Assembly: GCA_937958265.1 (NCBI GenBank)
Contig: CALGNX010000009.1
Span: 1-64,000 of the forward strand
Direction: 5' to 3'
DNA from: an uncultured Algibacter sp.
GTDB lineage: Bacteria > Bacteroidota > Bacteroidia > Flavobacteriales > Flavobacteriaceae
Length of the DNA stretch: 64,000 nt
The notes below the pieces were generated by a model. The model saw nothing but the letters and a program-made list of their open reading frames with translations, had not been told where the DNA came from and ran no database searches. The position numbers and the translations under genes were made by a program. Positions 1 to 9,036 of this stretch are shown piece by piece; positions within the stretch are counted from its first letter, which is position 1, and each line of letters starts with the position of its first letter.

Positions 1-110
1 GGTCCGTTTATGTATGCCGATGAATTTAACACTTCTTCTATAGAAGCATTTACAGTATGTTTTATTTGTTGATATTGACTTTGCAAGTCAACCATTTGAA
101 TTTTTTTCAT
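1..110 (-). CDS. DegT/DnrJ/EryC1/StrS aminotransferase, N-terminal fragment
   Basis: Only the first 36 codons lie in the window; the gene runs off the left edge. The reverse strand starts at an ATG (108-110) and reads MKKIQMVDLQSQYQQIKHTV, followed by a segment ending in SSAYINGP. This is the usual opening of PLP-dependent sugar aminotransferases that make amino-sugars for surface glycans: a MVDLQSQY strand, a helix, then a YINGP turn. The catalytic lysine lies outside the window. It is transcribed in the same direction as the pseudouridine synthase gene, about 150 bp away, and may open a polysaccharide cluster to the left. The family call is good; the exact sugar substrate is unknown. Confidence 0.75.
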   Translation of the reverse strand, partial: MKKIQMVDLQSQYQQIKHTVNASIEEVLNSSAYING

Positions 111-258
111 GTAGAAAATTTTGCTTATCAAAAATACAAACTAAGTTTAATTATATGTGAATAAAAATTGATTTTTATATCAATATAAATTATTATTTGG
201 TATTATTTTTTAGAAATAAACAAAAAATAAGGTATTAAAATTTGGTGAGTATTTGGTG

Positions 259-945
259 TTATTTACAAGCGTTCCAAATGCTATCGTTAGGTGTAGGTGC
301 AGTAAGCTTTATTTCTTCTTTATTTACAGGGTGTGTAAATTGTATTTTTCGTGCATGTAAATGAATACTCCCACCTTTGTTGCTTCTTGGAAAACCATAT
401 TTTAAATCGCCTTTAATAGGATGCCCTATTTCAGATAATTGCGTTCTAATTTGGTGGTGTCTTCCTGTTTCTAAATCAATTTCTAATAAAGAGTAATTGT
501 CTAGTTTTTTTATTGTTTTGTAATGTAAAATAGCTTTTTTACTTCCAGAAATTTCTTTTTTGTATACAAAAGACTTATTCTTTTTAGGATCTTTTTTTAA
601 GAAGTTAATAAGGCTATCTACTTTTTTTTCAGGATGACTTTTTACTACGGCCCAATATGTTTTGTGAATGTTTTTATCTCTTAGCATTTTGTTTAAACGT
701 TCTAAAGATTTAGAGGTTCTTGCAAAAATGATAATACCAGATGTAGGTCTGTCTAATCTATGTACAACACCTAAAAAAACATTACCTGGTTTGTTGTACT
801 TGTCTTTTATATACTCTTTTACAACTTCACTTAAAGGCTTGTCTCCAGTTTTATCTCCCTGAGTAATATCTCCAGCACGCTTGTTTACTACTACAATATG
901 ATTGTCTTCAAATAAAATTTGTAAATTTTCTTTGTTAGATTGCAT
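259..945 (-). CDS. RluA-family RNA pseudouridine synthase
   Basis: The protein has 228 residues. It should convert specific uridines in rRNA or tRNA to pseudouridine. The RluA signature HRLDRPTSG is present at about residues 62-70 with the catalytic Asp at about 65, and a C-terminal LETGRHHQIRTQL block matches the family motif. There is no N-terminal S4 RNA-binding domain, so it is a minimal, catalytic-domain-only member, and which RNA position it modifies cannot be told. It is followed by 42 nt and then engB upstream on the same strand, so it probably forms the end of an alpha/beta hydrolase-engB-rluA unit. The family call is secure; assignment to RluA, RluC, RluD or TruC is not. Confidence 0.9.
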   Translation of the reverse strand: MQSNKENLQILFEDNHIVVVNKRAGDITQGDKTGDKPLSEVVKEYIKDKYNKPGNVFLGVVHRLDRPTSGIIIFARTSKSLERLNKMLRDKNIHKTYWAVVKSHPEKKVDSLINFLKKDPKKNKSFVYKKEISGSKKAILHYKTIKKLDNYSLLEIDLETGRHHQIRTQLSEIGHPIKGDLKYGFPRSNKGGSIHLHARKIQFTHPVNKEEIKLTAPTPNDSIWNACK

Positions 946-987
946 TGGTAAAACGGTTACTATGTTTTTTTGGTGGTATTAACTTTA

Positions 988-1599
988 TTATTTGAAGCTT
1001 TCTGCTACATCTTGGTTAATACTTCCTATAAAATCTAAAAATTCTTTTCTACCTAAACCATTAGAAGATGAAGTAATAAAAGAGTCTGGTAAAGACTCCC
1101 AAGAATTTAGTAATTTCTTTTTGTAAGAGGTAATTTGTTTATTTAATTTAGAGCTGCTTAATTTGTCTGCTTTTGTAAAAACAATACAAAACGGAATTCT
1201 ATTTTCTCCTAAAAATTGCATAAACTCTAAATCTATTTTCTGCGGATCATGTCTAGAGTCTATTAAAACAAATGTACAAACAAGTTGCTCTCTTTCTTTA
1301 AAGTAGTTTTCTATAAAATATTGAAAAATGGTTCTTTTTTTCTTAGAAACTTGCGCATAACCGTATCCTGGTAAATCTACTAAAAACCAACTATCGTTTA
1401 TTTTAAAATGATTAATTAATTGAGTCTTACCTGGTTTTCCAGAGATTTTAGCAAGATCTTTACGCTCCATTAACATATTAATTAATGAAGATTTTCCTAC
1501 ATTAGATCTACCTATAAAAGCATACTCAGGAATTCTGTCTTTAGGAGCTTTAGTAACATTACTATTGCTCATCACAAACTCTGCAGATTTAATTTTCAT
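988..1599 (-). CDS. engB: Ribosome biogenesis GTPase EngB (YihA/YsxC)
   Basis: This 203-residue GTPase is needed for assembly of the large ribosomal subunit in the bacteria where it has been studied. The motifs are clear: P-loop GRSNVGKSS at about 30-38, G3 DLPGYG at 75-80, G4 TKAD at 142-145 and a G5-like TSSS near residue 176. Length and motif order fit the EngB family, which has a single G domain. The start ATG lies 3 nt after the stop of the alpha/beta hydrolase gene, which implies co-transcription. There is no sign of truncation. Confidence 0.95.
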   Translation of the reverse strand: MKIKSAEFVMSNSNVTKAPKDRIPEYAFIGRSNVGKSSLINMLMERKDLAKISGKPGKTQLINHFKINDSWFLVDLPGYGYAQVSKKKRTIFQYFIENYFKEREQLVCTFVLIDSRHDPQKIDLEFMQFLGENRIPFCIVFTKADKLSSSKLNKQITSYKKKLLNSWESLPDSFITSSSNGLGRKEFLDFIGSINQDVAESFK

Positions 1600-1602
1600 A
1601 AC

Positions 1603-2367
1603 TTAAAGTTTTCTAGATATAAACCAGTCTTTAAGAATTTTATTAAATTCTGTAGGTCTTTCCATCATTGCGGCATGTCCACATTTATCAATCCAAAAAA
1701 GATCCGAATTTGGTAATAATTTATGAAAATCTTCTGCAGCTTCAGGAGGTGTAACACTATCTTGTTTTCCCCAAATTAAGCAAGTTGGTTGTTGCATTTC
1801 AGGTAAATCGTTAGCCATATTGTGTCTAATAGCACTTTTGGCAATAGAAAGCGTTTTTAAAGCTTTTACTCTATCATTCACAGTATTATAAACGTCGTCT
1901 ACTAATTCTTTAGTAGCTATAGCTGGATCATAAAAAACATCTCTTGCTTTTTGTTCCATATATGCATAATCTCCTCTTTTAGGAAAACTATCACCCATTG
2001 CATTTTCATACAAACCGCTACTTCCTGTAAGTACCAAGGCATTTACCTTTTCTGGATAATGCTTTGTAAAATATAAACAAATATGACCTCCTAGAGAGTT
2101 ACCTACTAAAATGGCATTTTCAATGTTTTTATGATTCATGAAGTCTTTTAAAAACTTAGCTAAGTTTTTAACATTCGTCTTTATCATAGGTAATGTATAC
2201 AGAGGTAGTTCTGGTATAAGAACATTGTATCCGCTGTTGGAGAATTCGTTAAAAGTGGCTCCAAAATTACTTAAAGCACCCATTAAACCATGTAAAACAA
2301 TGATTGCAGGTCCTTCTCCAGCTTCTGCATATGTAAATTTTCCTTCAGTTTTTAACTTGTCAGTCAT
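1603..2367 (-). CDS. Alpha/beta hydrolase
   Basis: A 254-residue cytoplasmic protein with the alpha/beta hydrolase fold. The oxyanion segment HGLMG is at about residue 26, the nucleophile elbow GNSLGG places Ser at about 91, the acid is probably Asp203 (KQDSVTPP) and the base His231 (CGHAAMMERP). The triad is therefore complete. No signal peptide is visible. The substrate is unknown; esters, C-C bonds or thioesters are all possible in this superfamily. It is the first gene of a tight minus-strand unit with engB and the pseudouridine synthase, and lies divergent to the dcw cluster. In flavobacteria a gene of this type commonly sits beside mraZ, but that is recalled knowledge and not tested here. 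Confidence 0.85.
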   Translation of the reverse strand: MTDKLKTEGKFTYAEAGEGPAIIVLHGLMGALSNFGATFNEFSNSGYNVLIPELPLYTLPMIKTNVKNLAKFLKDFMNHKNIENAILVGNSLGGHICLYFTKHYPEKVNALVLTGSSGLYENAMGDSFPKRGDYAYMEQKARDVFYDPAIATKELVDDVYNTVNDRVKALKTLSIAKSAIRHNMANDLPEMQQPTCLIWGKQDSVTPPEAAEDFHKLLPNSDLFWIDKCGHAAMMERPTEFNKILKDWFISRKL

Positions 2368-2390
2368 TGATTTTTCAATTCGCTTAATAG

Positions 2391-2398
2391 CAAATGTA
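2391..2398 (-). promoter_or_regulatory. Predicted -7 element for the hydrolase-engB-rluA unit
   Basis: On the minus strand this reads TACATTTG, an exact match to the Bacteroidota -7 consensus TAnnTTTG. It lies about 25 nt upstream of the hydrolase start codon, a normal distance. No convincing -33 TTTG is seen. Confidence 0.4.
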
Positions 2399-2499
2399 AT
2401 TCTTTTTTGCGAAATAGATGAGTTTTTAATTTAACGAGGTGTTAAATAATTAAATCAAAGACCACTAAAAGAATTGTTGATAAAACGTTATTTATTAAC

Positions 2500-2535
2500 A
2501 AAGTGGTAAAAAGTGGTAAAAAGTGGTATAATTTG
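2500..2535 (+). promoter_or_regulatory. MraZ-type operator overlapping the dcw promoter
   Basis: AAAGTGGTAA occurs three times in direct orientation with an exact 10-bp period (hexamers AAAGTG at 2500, 2510 and 2520; the third repeat ends GTAT). Three evenly spaced GTG-containing repeats upstream of mraZ are the known form of MraZ operators (three repeats with short spacers in E. coli; AAAGTG-type repeats in mycoplasmas). The third copy runs straight into TATAATTTG (2527-2535), a -7-like element, so bound MraZ would block the promoter. The spacing puts transcription start near 2542, downstream of the GTG that the ORF track uses as the mraZ start. This is a sequence-based inference without footprint data. 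Confidence 0.75.
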
Positions 2536-2568
2536 TATATTTTTGATATCGCAAACTATTTTTTGGAA

Positions 2569-3036
2569 TTGATAAACTTAATTGGAACATACGAGTGTAA
2601 AGCAGATGCTAAAGGAAGGATGATGATGCCATCTGCCTTTAAGAAGCAGCTTGCACCTGTGTTACAAGAAGGTTTTGTAATTAAGAGAGCTGTTTTTCAA
2701 TCTTGTTTAGAGTTGTATCCAATGGAGGAATGGAATCTTATGATGCAGAAAATTAATAAGTTAAATAGGTTTAAGAAAAAGAATAACGATTTTATTAGAA
2801 GATTTACTGCAGGGGTAAAAGTTGTTGAGTTAGATGCTTCTGGTAGAATTTTAATACCAAAAGATTTGTTTGAGTTTGCGGGTATTAAAAAACAGCTTGT
2901 AATGTCTTCATCTGTAAATATTATTGAGATTTGGGATAAAGATAAGTACGAGAAAGAGATAAACGAGGCTGCAGAAGATTTTGGAGATTTGGCAGAAGAA
3001 GTAATGGGAAATATAGAGTTTGATGAATTATCATAA
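2569..3036 (+). CDS. mraZ: Transcriptional regulator MraZ
   Basis: MraZ is a DNA-binding regulator with two SpoVT-AbrB half domains that controls the dcw operon. The repeats are visible as TYECKADAKGR near the start and VVELDASGRILIPKDL in the second half. The track starts at GTG 2503, but that codon lies inside the operator repeats and upstream of the predicted transcription start. TTG 2569 gives MINLIGTYEC..., the usual N-terminus, and a normal 155-residue length. The stop overlaps rsmH by 14 nt. The start correction is an inference; the gene identity is secure. Confidence 0.93.
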   Translation: MINLIGTYECKADAKGRMMMPSAFKKQLAPVLQEGFVIKRAVFQSCLELYPMEEWNLMMQKINKLNRFKKKNNDFIRRFTAGVKVVELDASGRILIPKDLFEFAGIKKQLVMSSSVNIIEIWDKDKYEKEINEAAEDFGDLAEEVMGNIEFDELS

Positions 3037-3922
3037 TCCAGTTTTATTAAAGGAAAGTGTAGACGCTCTTGCTATTAAGCAAGACGGTGTGTATGTAGAT
3101 GTAACTTTTGGTGGAGGTGGGCATTCTAGAGAAATCTTAAGTAGATTAGGTGATAAAGGGAGGTTGTTTGGTTTTGATCAGGATCCTGATGCGCAAGAAA
3201 ATGTAATAGATGACTCGCGTTTTGTTTTAATACCTGAAAATTTTAGATATATAAGTAGGTTTTTAAGATTTCATGGGGTAAGAAAAGTAGATGGAGTTTT
3301 AGCAGATTTAGGAGTTTCTTCTCATCAATTTGATGAGGCGGATAGAGGGTTTTCTACTCGTTTTGATGGTGAGTTGGATATGCGAATGAATCAGAAATCT
3401 AAAATATCAGCAAAAGAAATTATTGCAAACTATTCTGAAGAGAAATTGGCTGAAATATTGTTTTTGTATGGGGAGTTGAGGAATTCTAGGAATATAGCAA
3501 AAACGATAGTAGAGAAAAGGCAAATAGAAAGAATTGATACGAGTTATCAGTTGCGAAAAGCTTTGCAGCGTTATTTGCCAAAAGCAAAAGAGCATAAAAT
3601 TATCGCACAAATATTTCAAGCGATTCGTATTGAAGTAAATGAAGAGTTAGATGTTTTAAAAGAATTTTTGCAGCAAATGCCTGGGTTGTTAAAAGAAGAA
3701 GGGAGATTGAGTGTTATTTCTTATCATTCTTTAGAAGATAGGTTGGTAAAGAGGTTTGTAAGAACAGGTTTGTTTCAGGGAGAACCAGAAAAAGATGTTT
3801 TTGGTAATAGTAATGAGCCGTTGCAAAAAGTAGGGAAATTGATAGTGCCAGATGCTAAAGAGATAAAACTTAATAATAGGGCAAGAAGCGCTAAGTTAAG
3901 AATAGCTACTTTAAAAAAGTAA
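3023..3922 (+). CDS. rsmH: 16S rRNA (cytosine(1402)-N(4))-methyltransferase
   Basis: RsmH (MraW) transfers a methyl group from SAM to N4 of C1402 in 16S rRNA, tuning the ribosomal P site. The 299-residue protein opens with MNYHNPVLLKESVDAL, the family's conserved N-terminus, and has the SAM-binding DVTFGGGGHSREIL, the LADLGVSSHQFD motif and SYHSLEDRLVKRF near the C-terminus. The track starts at TTG 3020; ATG 3023 is one codon downstream and is preferred. It overlaps the end of mraZ by 14 nt, as is typical for a translationally coupled dcw pair. Confidence 0.96.
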   Translation: MNYHNPVLLKESVDALAIKQDGVYVDVTFGGGGHSREILSRLGDKGRLFGFDQDPDAQENVIDDSRFVLIPENFRYISRFLRFHGVRKVDGVLADLGVSSHQFDEADRGFSTRFDGELDMRMNQKSKISAKEIIANYSEEKLAEILFLYGELRNSRNIAKTIVEKRQIERIDTSYQLRKALQRYLPKAKEHKIIAQIFQAIRIEVNEELDVLKEFLQQMPGLLKEEGRLSVISYHSLEDRLVKRFVRTGLFQGEPEKDVFGNSNEPLQKVGKLIVPDAKEIKLNNRARSAKLRIATLKK

Positions 3923-3923
3923 G

Positions 3924-4250
3924 ATGGCTGAGGTTAAAAAAGGGTTGTATGATTTTTTAAGGGGGAGTTTTCTTATAGATGGTTCTGCTTTAAAAAATTG
4001 GAAGATAATTTTATTTGTAGTTCTGTTGTTGTTAACCATGATTGCTAGTGGGCATAGAGCAGATAAAAAAGTAATTCAGATATCTGAATTAAATAAAAGG
4101 AAAAGGGAGTTAAGGGCAGAGTATGTAGATACAGGTACTATTTTAATGAGAATGAAAATGGAGTCTAGTATACGGAAGAAAGCAAAAGAAAGAGGTTTAG
4201 AGCCGTTAAAGGCACCTCCAAAAAAAATAAAAGTAATAATTAAAGAATAA
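3924..4250 (+). CDS. ftsL: FtsL-like cell division protein
   Basis: A 108-residue bitopic membrane protein placed exactly where ftsL lies in dcw clusters, between rsmH and ftsI. One transmembrane segment (about residues 28-43, IILFVVLLLLTMIASG) follows a short cytoplasmic segment. A charged, probably coiled-coil periplasmic part follows (ISELNKRKRELRAEYVDTGT). FtsL proteins partner with FtsQ and FtsB-like proteins and activate FtsWI. Sequence conservation in this family is poor, so the call rests on topology, size and position. Its ATG is one base after the rsmH stop. Confidence 0.85.
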   Translation: MAEVKKGLYDFLRGSFLIDGSALKNWKIILFVVLLLLTMIASGHRADKKVIQISELNKRKRELRAEYVDTGTILMRMKMESSIRKKAKERGLEPLKAPPKKIKVIIKE

Positions 4251-4257
4251 TAACAAA

Positions 4258-6276
4258 TTGGCAACTCATAAAAAAAGCATATTAACAAGGTTCTATATAG
4301 TAGGGGCTTTTCTTGCGTTTTTTTTAATGGCAATTGTGTTTAGGGTGCTTACAATTCAGTATTCAGAAGGAGATAAGTATCGAAAACTAGCTACAGAGTT
4401 AACAATTAAACAAGATACTATTTACGCAAATAAAGGTAATGTGTATGCTTCAGATGGAAATTTGTTGGCTACTTCTATGTCTAAGTTTACAATTAGAATG
4501 GATCTTGTAACTGTAGATAGCGAAGTGTTTGAAAAAAACATTTCTGAATTATCTGAAAAGCTTTCTGATATGTTGGGTGAAACACCAGAATATTATCAGC
4601 ATAAATTAAGAAATGCTAAGAAAAAGAAAAATAGGTATTTGTTAATAGCTAGAAATATAGGGTATACTGATTATTTAAAAATGAAACAGTTTCCTATTTT
4701 TAATAAAGGTGTGTATAAAGGAGGTTTTATTGCGGAGCATAAAACGGTTAGGGCGCATCCAATAGGTAAAATAGCAGAAAGAACAATTGGGTACGATGAT
4801 AAAAGAGGTGGTGCCGGTATAGAGGGAGCTTTTTCTGATTTTATGCAAGGTGAAAATGGTTTGAGATGGAAGCAAAAGATAGCTAAAAATCAATGGAAAC
4901 CTATAAATGATGTAAATGAAAAAGAGCCAATTGATGGGCATGATATTATTACAACAATAGATGTTAATATACAAGATATTACGCATCATGCATTGTTAAG
5001 AAAGTTAGAGTATTTTGAAGCAGATCATGGTTGTGCGGTAGTTATGGAAACTGCAACGGGTGAAATTAAAGCAATTTCTAATTTAGGGCGTACTTCTAAA
5101 GGGTTGTATTATGAAAAAAGAAACTATGCTGTTTGGGAGAGTCACGAGCCTGGGTCTACTTTTAAACTAGCTAGTTTAATGGCTGCTTTAGACGATAAAG
5201 TAATAGATACATCAACGGTTGTAGATACTGGTAAAGGTAGGTTTTATGTAAATGATAGAAAGGTAGAAGATTCTCATAGAGGTGGTTATGGTAAAATTTC
5301 TGCAGCAAGAGTTTTTGAGGTGTCTTCTAATGTAGGTATTGTTAAAATGATTAGGAAGCATTATGATAAAAATCCACAGAAGTTTTATGATAAAATTGAA
5401 GAATATGGATTTACAAAACCTATTGGTTTTAAGATAAAAGGAGAGGGTATTCCGTACGTGCCAAATCCTAAAGATAAAAAAAGATGGAATGGTATTTCTT
5501 TAGAATGGATGTCTTGGGGGTATGGTATTTCTGTAACGCCAATGCAAACATTAATGTTTTATAATGCTGTAGCTAATAAAGGAGTTATGGTAAAACCAAG
5601 GTTTATTAAGGAGTTAAGACGAAATGAAAAAATAGAAAAAGTTTTTGATACCGAAGTGTTGAATTATCAAATTGCTTCTGAAGAAACGCTTAATAAAATA
5701 ACAAAAGTAATGGAGAATGTTGTAGTTAAAGGAACTGCAAAAAATATTTACTCTCGTAATTTTTCTATGGCAGGTAAAACGGGTACCGCTAAAAAATATA
5801 TCCCAAGAAGAAAAAATGTAGAAGGAAAATATGAGGGAGGGTTTTATTCATCAGATCATTATGTGGCTTCTTTTGCAGGTTTTTTTCCCGCAGAAAATCC
5901 TAAATATTCTTGTATCGTAGTAGTACATGATCCTAAAAAAGAAAAAGGGTACTACGGAGCAATAGTTGCAGCGCCAGTATTTAAAGAAATAGCTCAGAAA
6001 ATATATACAACTACACCTATTGATAAGCAATCGGTAAAAGATGAGGTAACTTTTGATGCTATCGAGAAAGAGTATCAAAATTTTGATAAAAAAATAAATA
6101 AAGAATACCGAACTGTGCCAAGTGTTAAAGGTATGTCTGGAATGGATGCAATTGCATTGCTAGAAAATATAGGGTTAAAAGTAAAACTTACAGGGGTAGG
6201 TACAGTGAGATCTCAATCACTTAAAAGAGGAGAGAAATTAGTAAAAGGTAGAACCATAATTTTAAAACTTTCTTAG
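4258..6276 (+). CDS. ftsI: Division-specific penicillin-binding protein (FtsI) with C-terminal PASTA domain
   Basis: A class B transpeptidase that cross-links septal peptidoglycan. The 672 residues comprise a short cytoplasmic tail, one transmembrane anchor (about 12-30), a dimerisation domain, the transpeptidase domain and a PASTA-like domain at about 615-672 (VPSVKGMSGMDAIALLENIG). The active-site motifs are all there: SxxK in GSTFK (about 299-302), SSN in EVSSNVG and KTG in AGKTGTAKKY (about 505). The start is TTG 4258; the first in-frame ATG would cut into the membrane anchor, so the TTG is credible. The PASTA tail makes it resemble PBP2x/SpoVD more than E. coli FtsI, a common state in Bacteroidota. 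Confidence 0.94.
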   Translation: MATHKKSILTRFYIVGAFLAFFLMAIVFRVLTIQYSEGDKYRKLATELTIKQDTIYANKGNVYASDGNLLATSMSKFTIRMDLVTVDSEVFEKNISELSEKLSDMLGETPEYYQHKLRNAKKKKNRYLLIARNIGYTDYLKMKQFPIFNKGVYKGGFIAEHKTVRAHPIGKIAERTIGYDDKRGGAGIEGAFSDFMQGENGLRWKQKIAKNQWKPINDVNEKEPIDGHDIITTIDVNIQDITHHALLRKLEYFEADHGCAVVMETATGEIKAISNLGRTSKGLYYEKRNYAVWESHEPGSTFKLASLMAALDDKVIDTSTVVDTGKGRFYVNDRKVEDSHRGGYGKISAARVFEVSSNVGIVKMIRKHYDKNPQKFYDKIEEYGFTKPIGFKIKGEGIPYVPNPKDKKRWNGISLEWMSWGYGISVTPMQTLMFYNAVANKGVMVKPRFIKELRRNEKIEKVFDTEVLNYQIASEETLNKITKVMENVVVKGTAKNIYSRNFSMAGKTGTAKKYIPRRKNVEGKYEGGFYSSDHYVASFAGFFPAENPKYSCIVVVHDPKKEKGYYGAIVAAPVFKEIAQKIYTTTPIDKQSVKDEVTFDAIEKEYQNFDKKINKEYRTVPSVKGMSGMDAIALLENIGLKVKLTGVGTVRSQSLKRGEKLVKGRTIILKLS

Positions 6277-6277
6277 T

Positions 6278-7741
6278 CTGAAAAAAATAAAAGACATATT
6301 GTATGGGGTTGCTATAGATCAAGTATTTGGAAATGTAAATATTGATGTTAGTAATGTTGTGTTTGATTCTAGGAAAGTAGTATCAAATGCTGTTTTTATT
6401 GCGCAAAAGGGAGTTACTGTAGATGGTTATTTATATGTTAATAAAGCAATAGATTTAGGAGCTATTGCTATTGTTTGTGAAAATGTACCTACTGAAAAAA
6501 AACAAGGGGTTACTTATATTAAAGTTAATGATGCTAATGTAGCATTGGCTATTATGGCTTCTAACTTTTACGATAATCCTTCTAGTAAAATACCTTTAGT
6601 TGGTGTAACGGGTACAAACGGAAAAACAACCATAGCTTCTTTGTTGTATCAATTGTTTAAAAAAGCAGGATATAAAGTAGGATTGTTAAGTACTGTTAAA
6701 ATTATGGTAGATGAAGTAACGTATAACGCGACTCACACTACACCAGATTCGCTTACAATTAATAAATACCTAAGCGAAATGAGTACACAAGGTGTCGAAT
6801 TTTGTTTTATGGAAGTAAGTTCCCATGGTATCCATCAATATAGAACGGAAGGTTTATGTTTTAGTGGAGGAATTTTCACAAACTTAACCCATGATCATTT
6901 AGATTATCATAAAACATTTGCAGAATATAGAGATGTTAAGAAGAAGTTTTTTGACGATTTACCAAACAGTGCTTTTGCATTAGTGAATCAAGATGATAAA
7001 AATGGAAGTGTAATGGTTCAAAACACAAGGGCTAAAAAATATACTTACGGATTAAAAAATTATGCAGATTATAAAACTCAGATTTTAGAAAATCAGTTTG
7101 GAGGCTTATTATTAAAGGTAAATAACAACGAAGTTTGGACCCGACTTATAGGGCGTTTTAATGCATATAATGTCTTAGCTATATACGCTACAGCAGAGTT
7201 GTTAGGAATGGAAAAAGTTGAAACCTTACGTTTAATAAGTGATTTAGAAAGTGTTACTGGTCGGTTTGAACACATAATTTCACCCGAAAAAATAACGGTA
7301 ATTGTAGATTATGCACACACCCCCGACGCTTTAAAAAATGTGTTAGAAACCATTAATAGTATACGAACTAAAAATGAAGAATTAATTACAGTTGTTGGCT
7401 GTGGTGGCGATAGAGATAAAAAGAAGCGTCCTAAAATGGGACATATTGCAACAACATTAAGTACTAAAGTAATTTTTACGAGTGATAATCCTCGTGGCGA
7501 AAATCCAGAATCTATTTTAAACGAGATGGAATCTGGTGTTGAGCCGCAAAATTTTAAAAAAACATTAATTATTGAGGATAGAAGGCAGGCTATAAAAACA
7601 GCTTGCCAAATGGCAAAACGAAACGATATTATATTAATAGCTGGAAAAGGACACGAGACTTATCAAGAAATTAAAGGAGAGCGTTTCGATTTTGATGACC
7701 TTAAAACCGTACAAGAATTTTTAAAACAATTACAGAAATAA
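6278..7741 (+). CDS. murE: UDP-MurNAc-L-Ala-D-Glu:meso-DAP ligase MurE
   Basis: MurE adds the third residue of the peptidoglycan stem peptide, using ATP, in the cytoplasm. The ATP loop [10 protein letters not shown] lies about 100 residues in. The motif DNPR ([11 protein letters not shown]) is the signature of enzymes selecting meso-diaminopimelate, which predicts a DAP-type cell wall. The track begins at TTG 6299 (480 aa), but the same frame continues upstream as [14 protein letters not shown] from CTG 6278, 1 nt after the ftsI stop; recalled homologues begin with a similar KDILY segment. I therefore extend the gene to CTG 6278 (487 aa). No ATG, GTG or TTG exists between the preceding in-frame stop and 6299. 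Identity is certain, the exact start is not. Confidence 0.92.
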   Translation: MKKIKDILYGVAIDQVFGNVNIDVSNVVFDSRKVVSNAVFIAQKGVTVDGYLYVNKAIDLGAIAIVCENVPTEKKQGVTYIKVNDANVALAIMASNFYDNPSSKIPLVGVTGTNGKTTIASLLYQLFKKAGYKVGLLSTVKIMVDEVTYNATHTTPDSLTINKYLSEMSTQGVEFCFMEVSSHGIHQYRTEGLCFSGGIFTNLTHDHLDYHKTFAEYRDVKKKFFDDLPNSAFALVNQDDKNGSVMVQNTRAKKYTYGLKNYADYKTQILENQFGGLLLKVNNNEVWTRLIGRFNAYNVLAIYATAELLGMEKVETLRLISDLESVTGRFEHIISPEKITVIVDYAHTPDALKNVLETINSIRTKNEELITVVGCGGDRDKKKRPKMGHIATTLSTKVIFTSDNPRGENPESILNEMESGVEPQNFKKTLIIEDRRQAIKTACQMAKRNDIILIAGKGHETYQEIKGERFDFDDLKTVQEFLKQLQK

Positions 7742-7742
7742 T

Positions 7743-8984
7743 ATGCTGTATTATCTATTCGATTATTTTGAAAAACAGTTTCAGCTTCCAGGAGCTACAC
7801 TCTTTGGCTATTTGAGCTTTAGGGCAGCTCTAGCTATGATTTTGTCACTGTTAATTTCAACTATATATGGCAAAAGAATCATTGGATTTCTGCAAAAAAA
7901 ACAAATGGGCGAAACCATTAGAGATTTAGGATTGGATGGGCAGAAAGAAAAAGCAGGCACGCCAACTATGGGTGGTCTTATAATTATTTTTGCCACCTTA
8001 ATCCCTGTATTTCTATTAGCTAAACTAGAAAATGTATATATCGTACTTTTAGTAGTTACAACTTTATGGATGGGTGTTATTGGCTTTTTAGATGATTATC
8101 TTAAAAAGTTCAAGAATGATAAACAAGGCTTAAAGGGGCGATTTAAAGTTTTAGGTCAAATAGGTCTAGGTATTATTGTTGGGGCTACATTGTTTTTTCA
8201 TCAAGATGTTACCATGAAAGAAAAGTTGCCAATAGAAAAACAGCGTGTATTGTTAGCTGAAAATCCAGAGGTAGCTGCTTTTAAGTTGTTTAAGAAAGAA
8301 GTTAAATCAACAAAAACTACAATTCCTTTCGTGAAAGGAAATGAATTTGATTATGCTAAAGTTATTACTTGGGTTAGCCCAAGTTTAGAAAAGTACGCAT
8401 GGGTCATATTTATTATTGTTGTAATTTTTATTATAACAGCGGTTTCTAATGGTGCTAATTTAACTGATGGGATTGATGGTTTGGCTGCAGGAACATCGGT
8501 AATTATTGTACTCACATTAGGGATTTTTGCGTGGGTATCTGGAAACATTATCTTTTCAGAATACTTAAATATTATGTATATCCCTAGGGTGGAGGAAATA
8601 ACTATTTACATAGCTGCTTTTGTAGGAGCTATTATTGGTTTTTTATGGTATAACACCTATCCAGCTCAAGTTTTTATGGGGGATACGGGTAGTTTAACTA
8701 TTGGAGGTATTATAGCGGTTATAGCTATAGCAGTTCGTAAAGAGTGGCTTATTCCTATATTATGTGGTATATTTTTAGCTGAAAATTTATCGGTAGTAAT
8801 GCAAGTTAGTTGGTTTAAGTACACTAAGAAAAAGTACGGTGCAGGACGACGCATATTTAAAATGGCGCCATTGCATCATCATTATCAGAAATTAGGGTTT
8901 CACGAAAGTAAAATAGTAACACGATTTTGGATTGTAGGTATTTTATTGGCCATTCTATCTATTGTGACATTAAAAATACGGTAG
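7743..8984 (+). CDS. mraY: Phospho-N-acetylmuramoyl-pentapeptide transferase MraY
   Basis: MraY transfers phospho-MurNAc-pentapeptide onto undecaprenyl phosphate to make lipid I at the inner membrane. It has 413 residues and about ten transmembrane segments. Signature motifs are present: GFLDDYLKK, the Asp-rich [19 protein letters not shown] and the late [11 protein letters not shown]. At 413 residues it is longer than the ~360 typical of proteobacteria because of an extra segment at about residues 160-215 (from [10 protein letters not shown] to FDYAKV). I recall this insertion as common in Bacteroidota. It starts at an ATG 1 nt after murE. Confidence 0.96.
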   Translation: MLYYLFDYFEKQFQLPGATLFGYLSFRAALAMILSLLISTIYGKRIIGFLQKKQMGETIRDLGLDGQKEKAGTPTMGGLIIIFATLIPVFLLAKLENVYIVLLVVTTLWMGVIGFLDDYLKKFKNDKQGLKGRFKVLGQIGLGIIVGATLFFHQDVTMKEKLPIEKQRVLLAENPEVAAFKLFKKEVKSTKTTIPFVKGNEFDYAKVITWVSPSLEKYAWVIFIIVVIFIITAVSNGANLTDGIDGLAAGTSVIIVLTLGIFAWVSGNIIFSEYLNIMYIPRVEEITIYIAAFVGAIIGFLWYNTYPAQVFMGDTGSLTIGGIIAVIAIAVRKEWLIPILCGIFLAENLSVVMQVSWFKYTKKKYGAGRRIFKMAPLHHHYQKLGFHESKIVTRFWIVGILLAILSIVTLKIR

Positions 8985-9036
8985 CATATTTGTTATTCTT
9001 GAGTAATCAGGAAGATTACGAAATTAAAAGGAGAGG

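Noticed and set aside
2503-2568. GTG start for mraZ as in the ORF track
   Set aside because: It lies within the operator repeats and upstream of the predicted transcription start; TTG 2569 gives the normal N-terminus and length.
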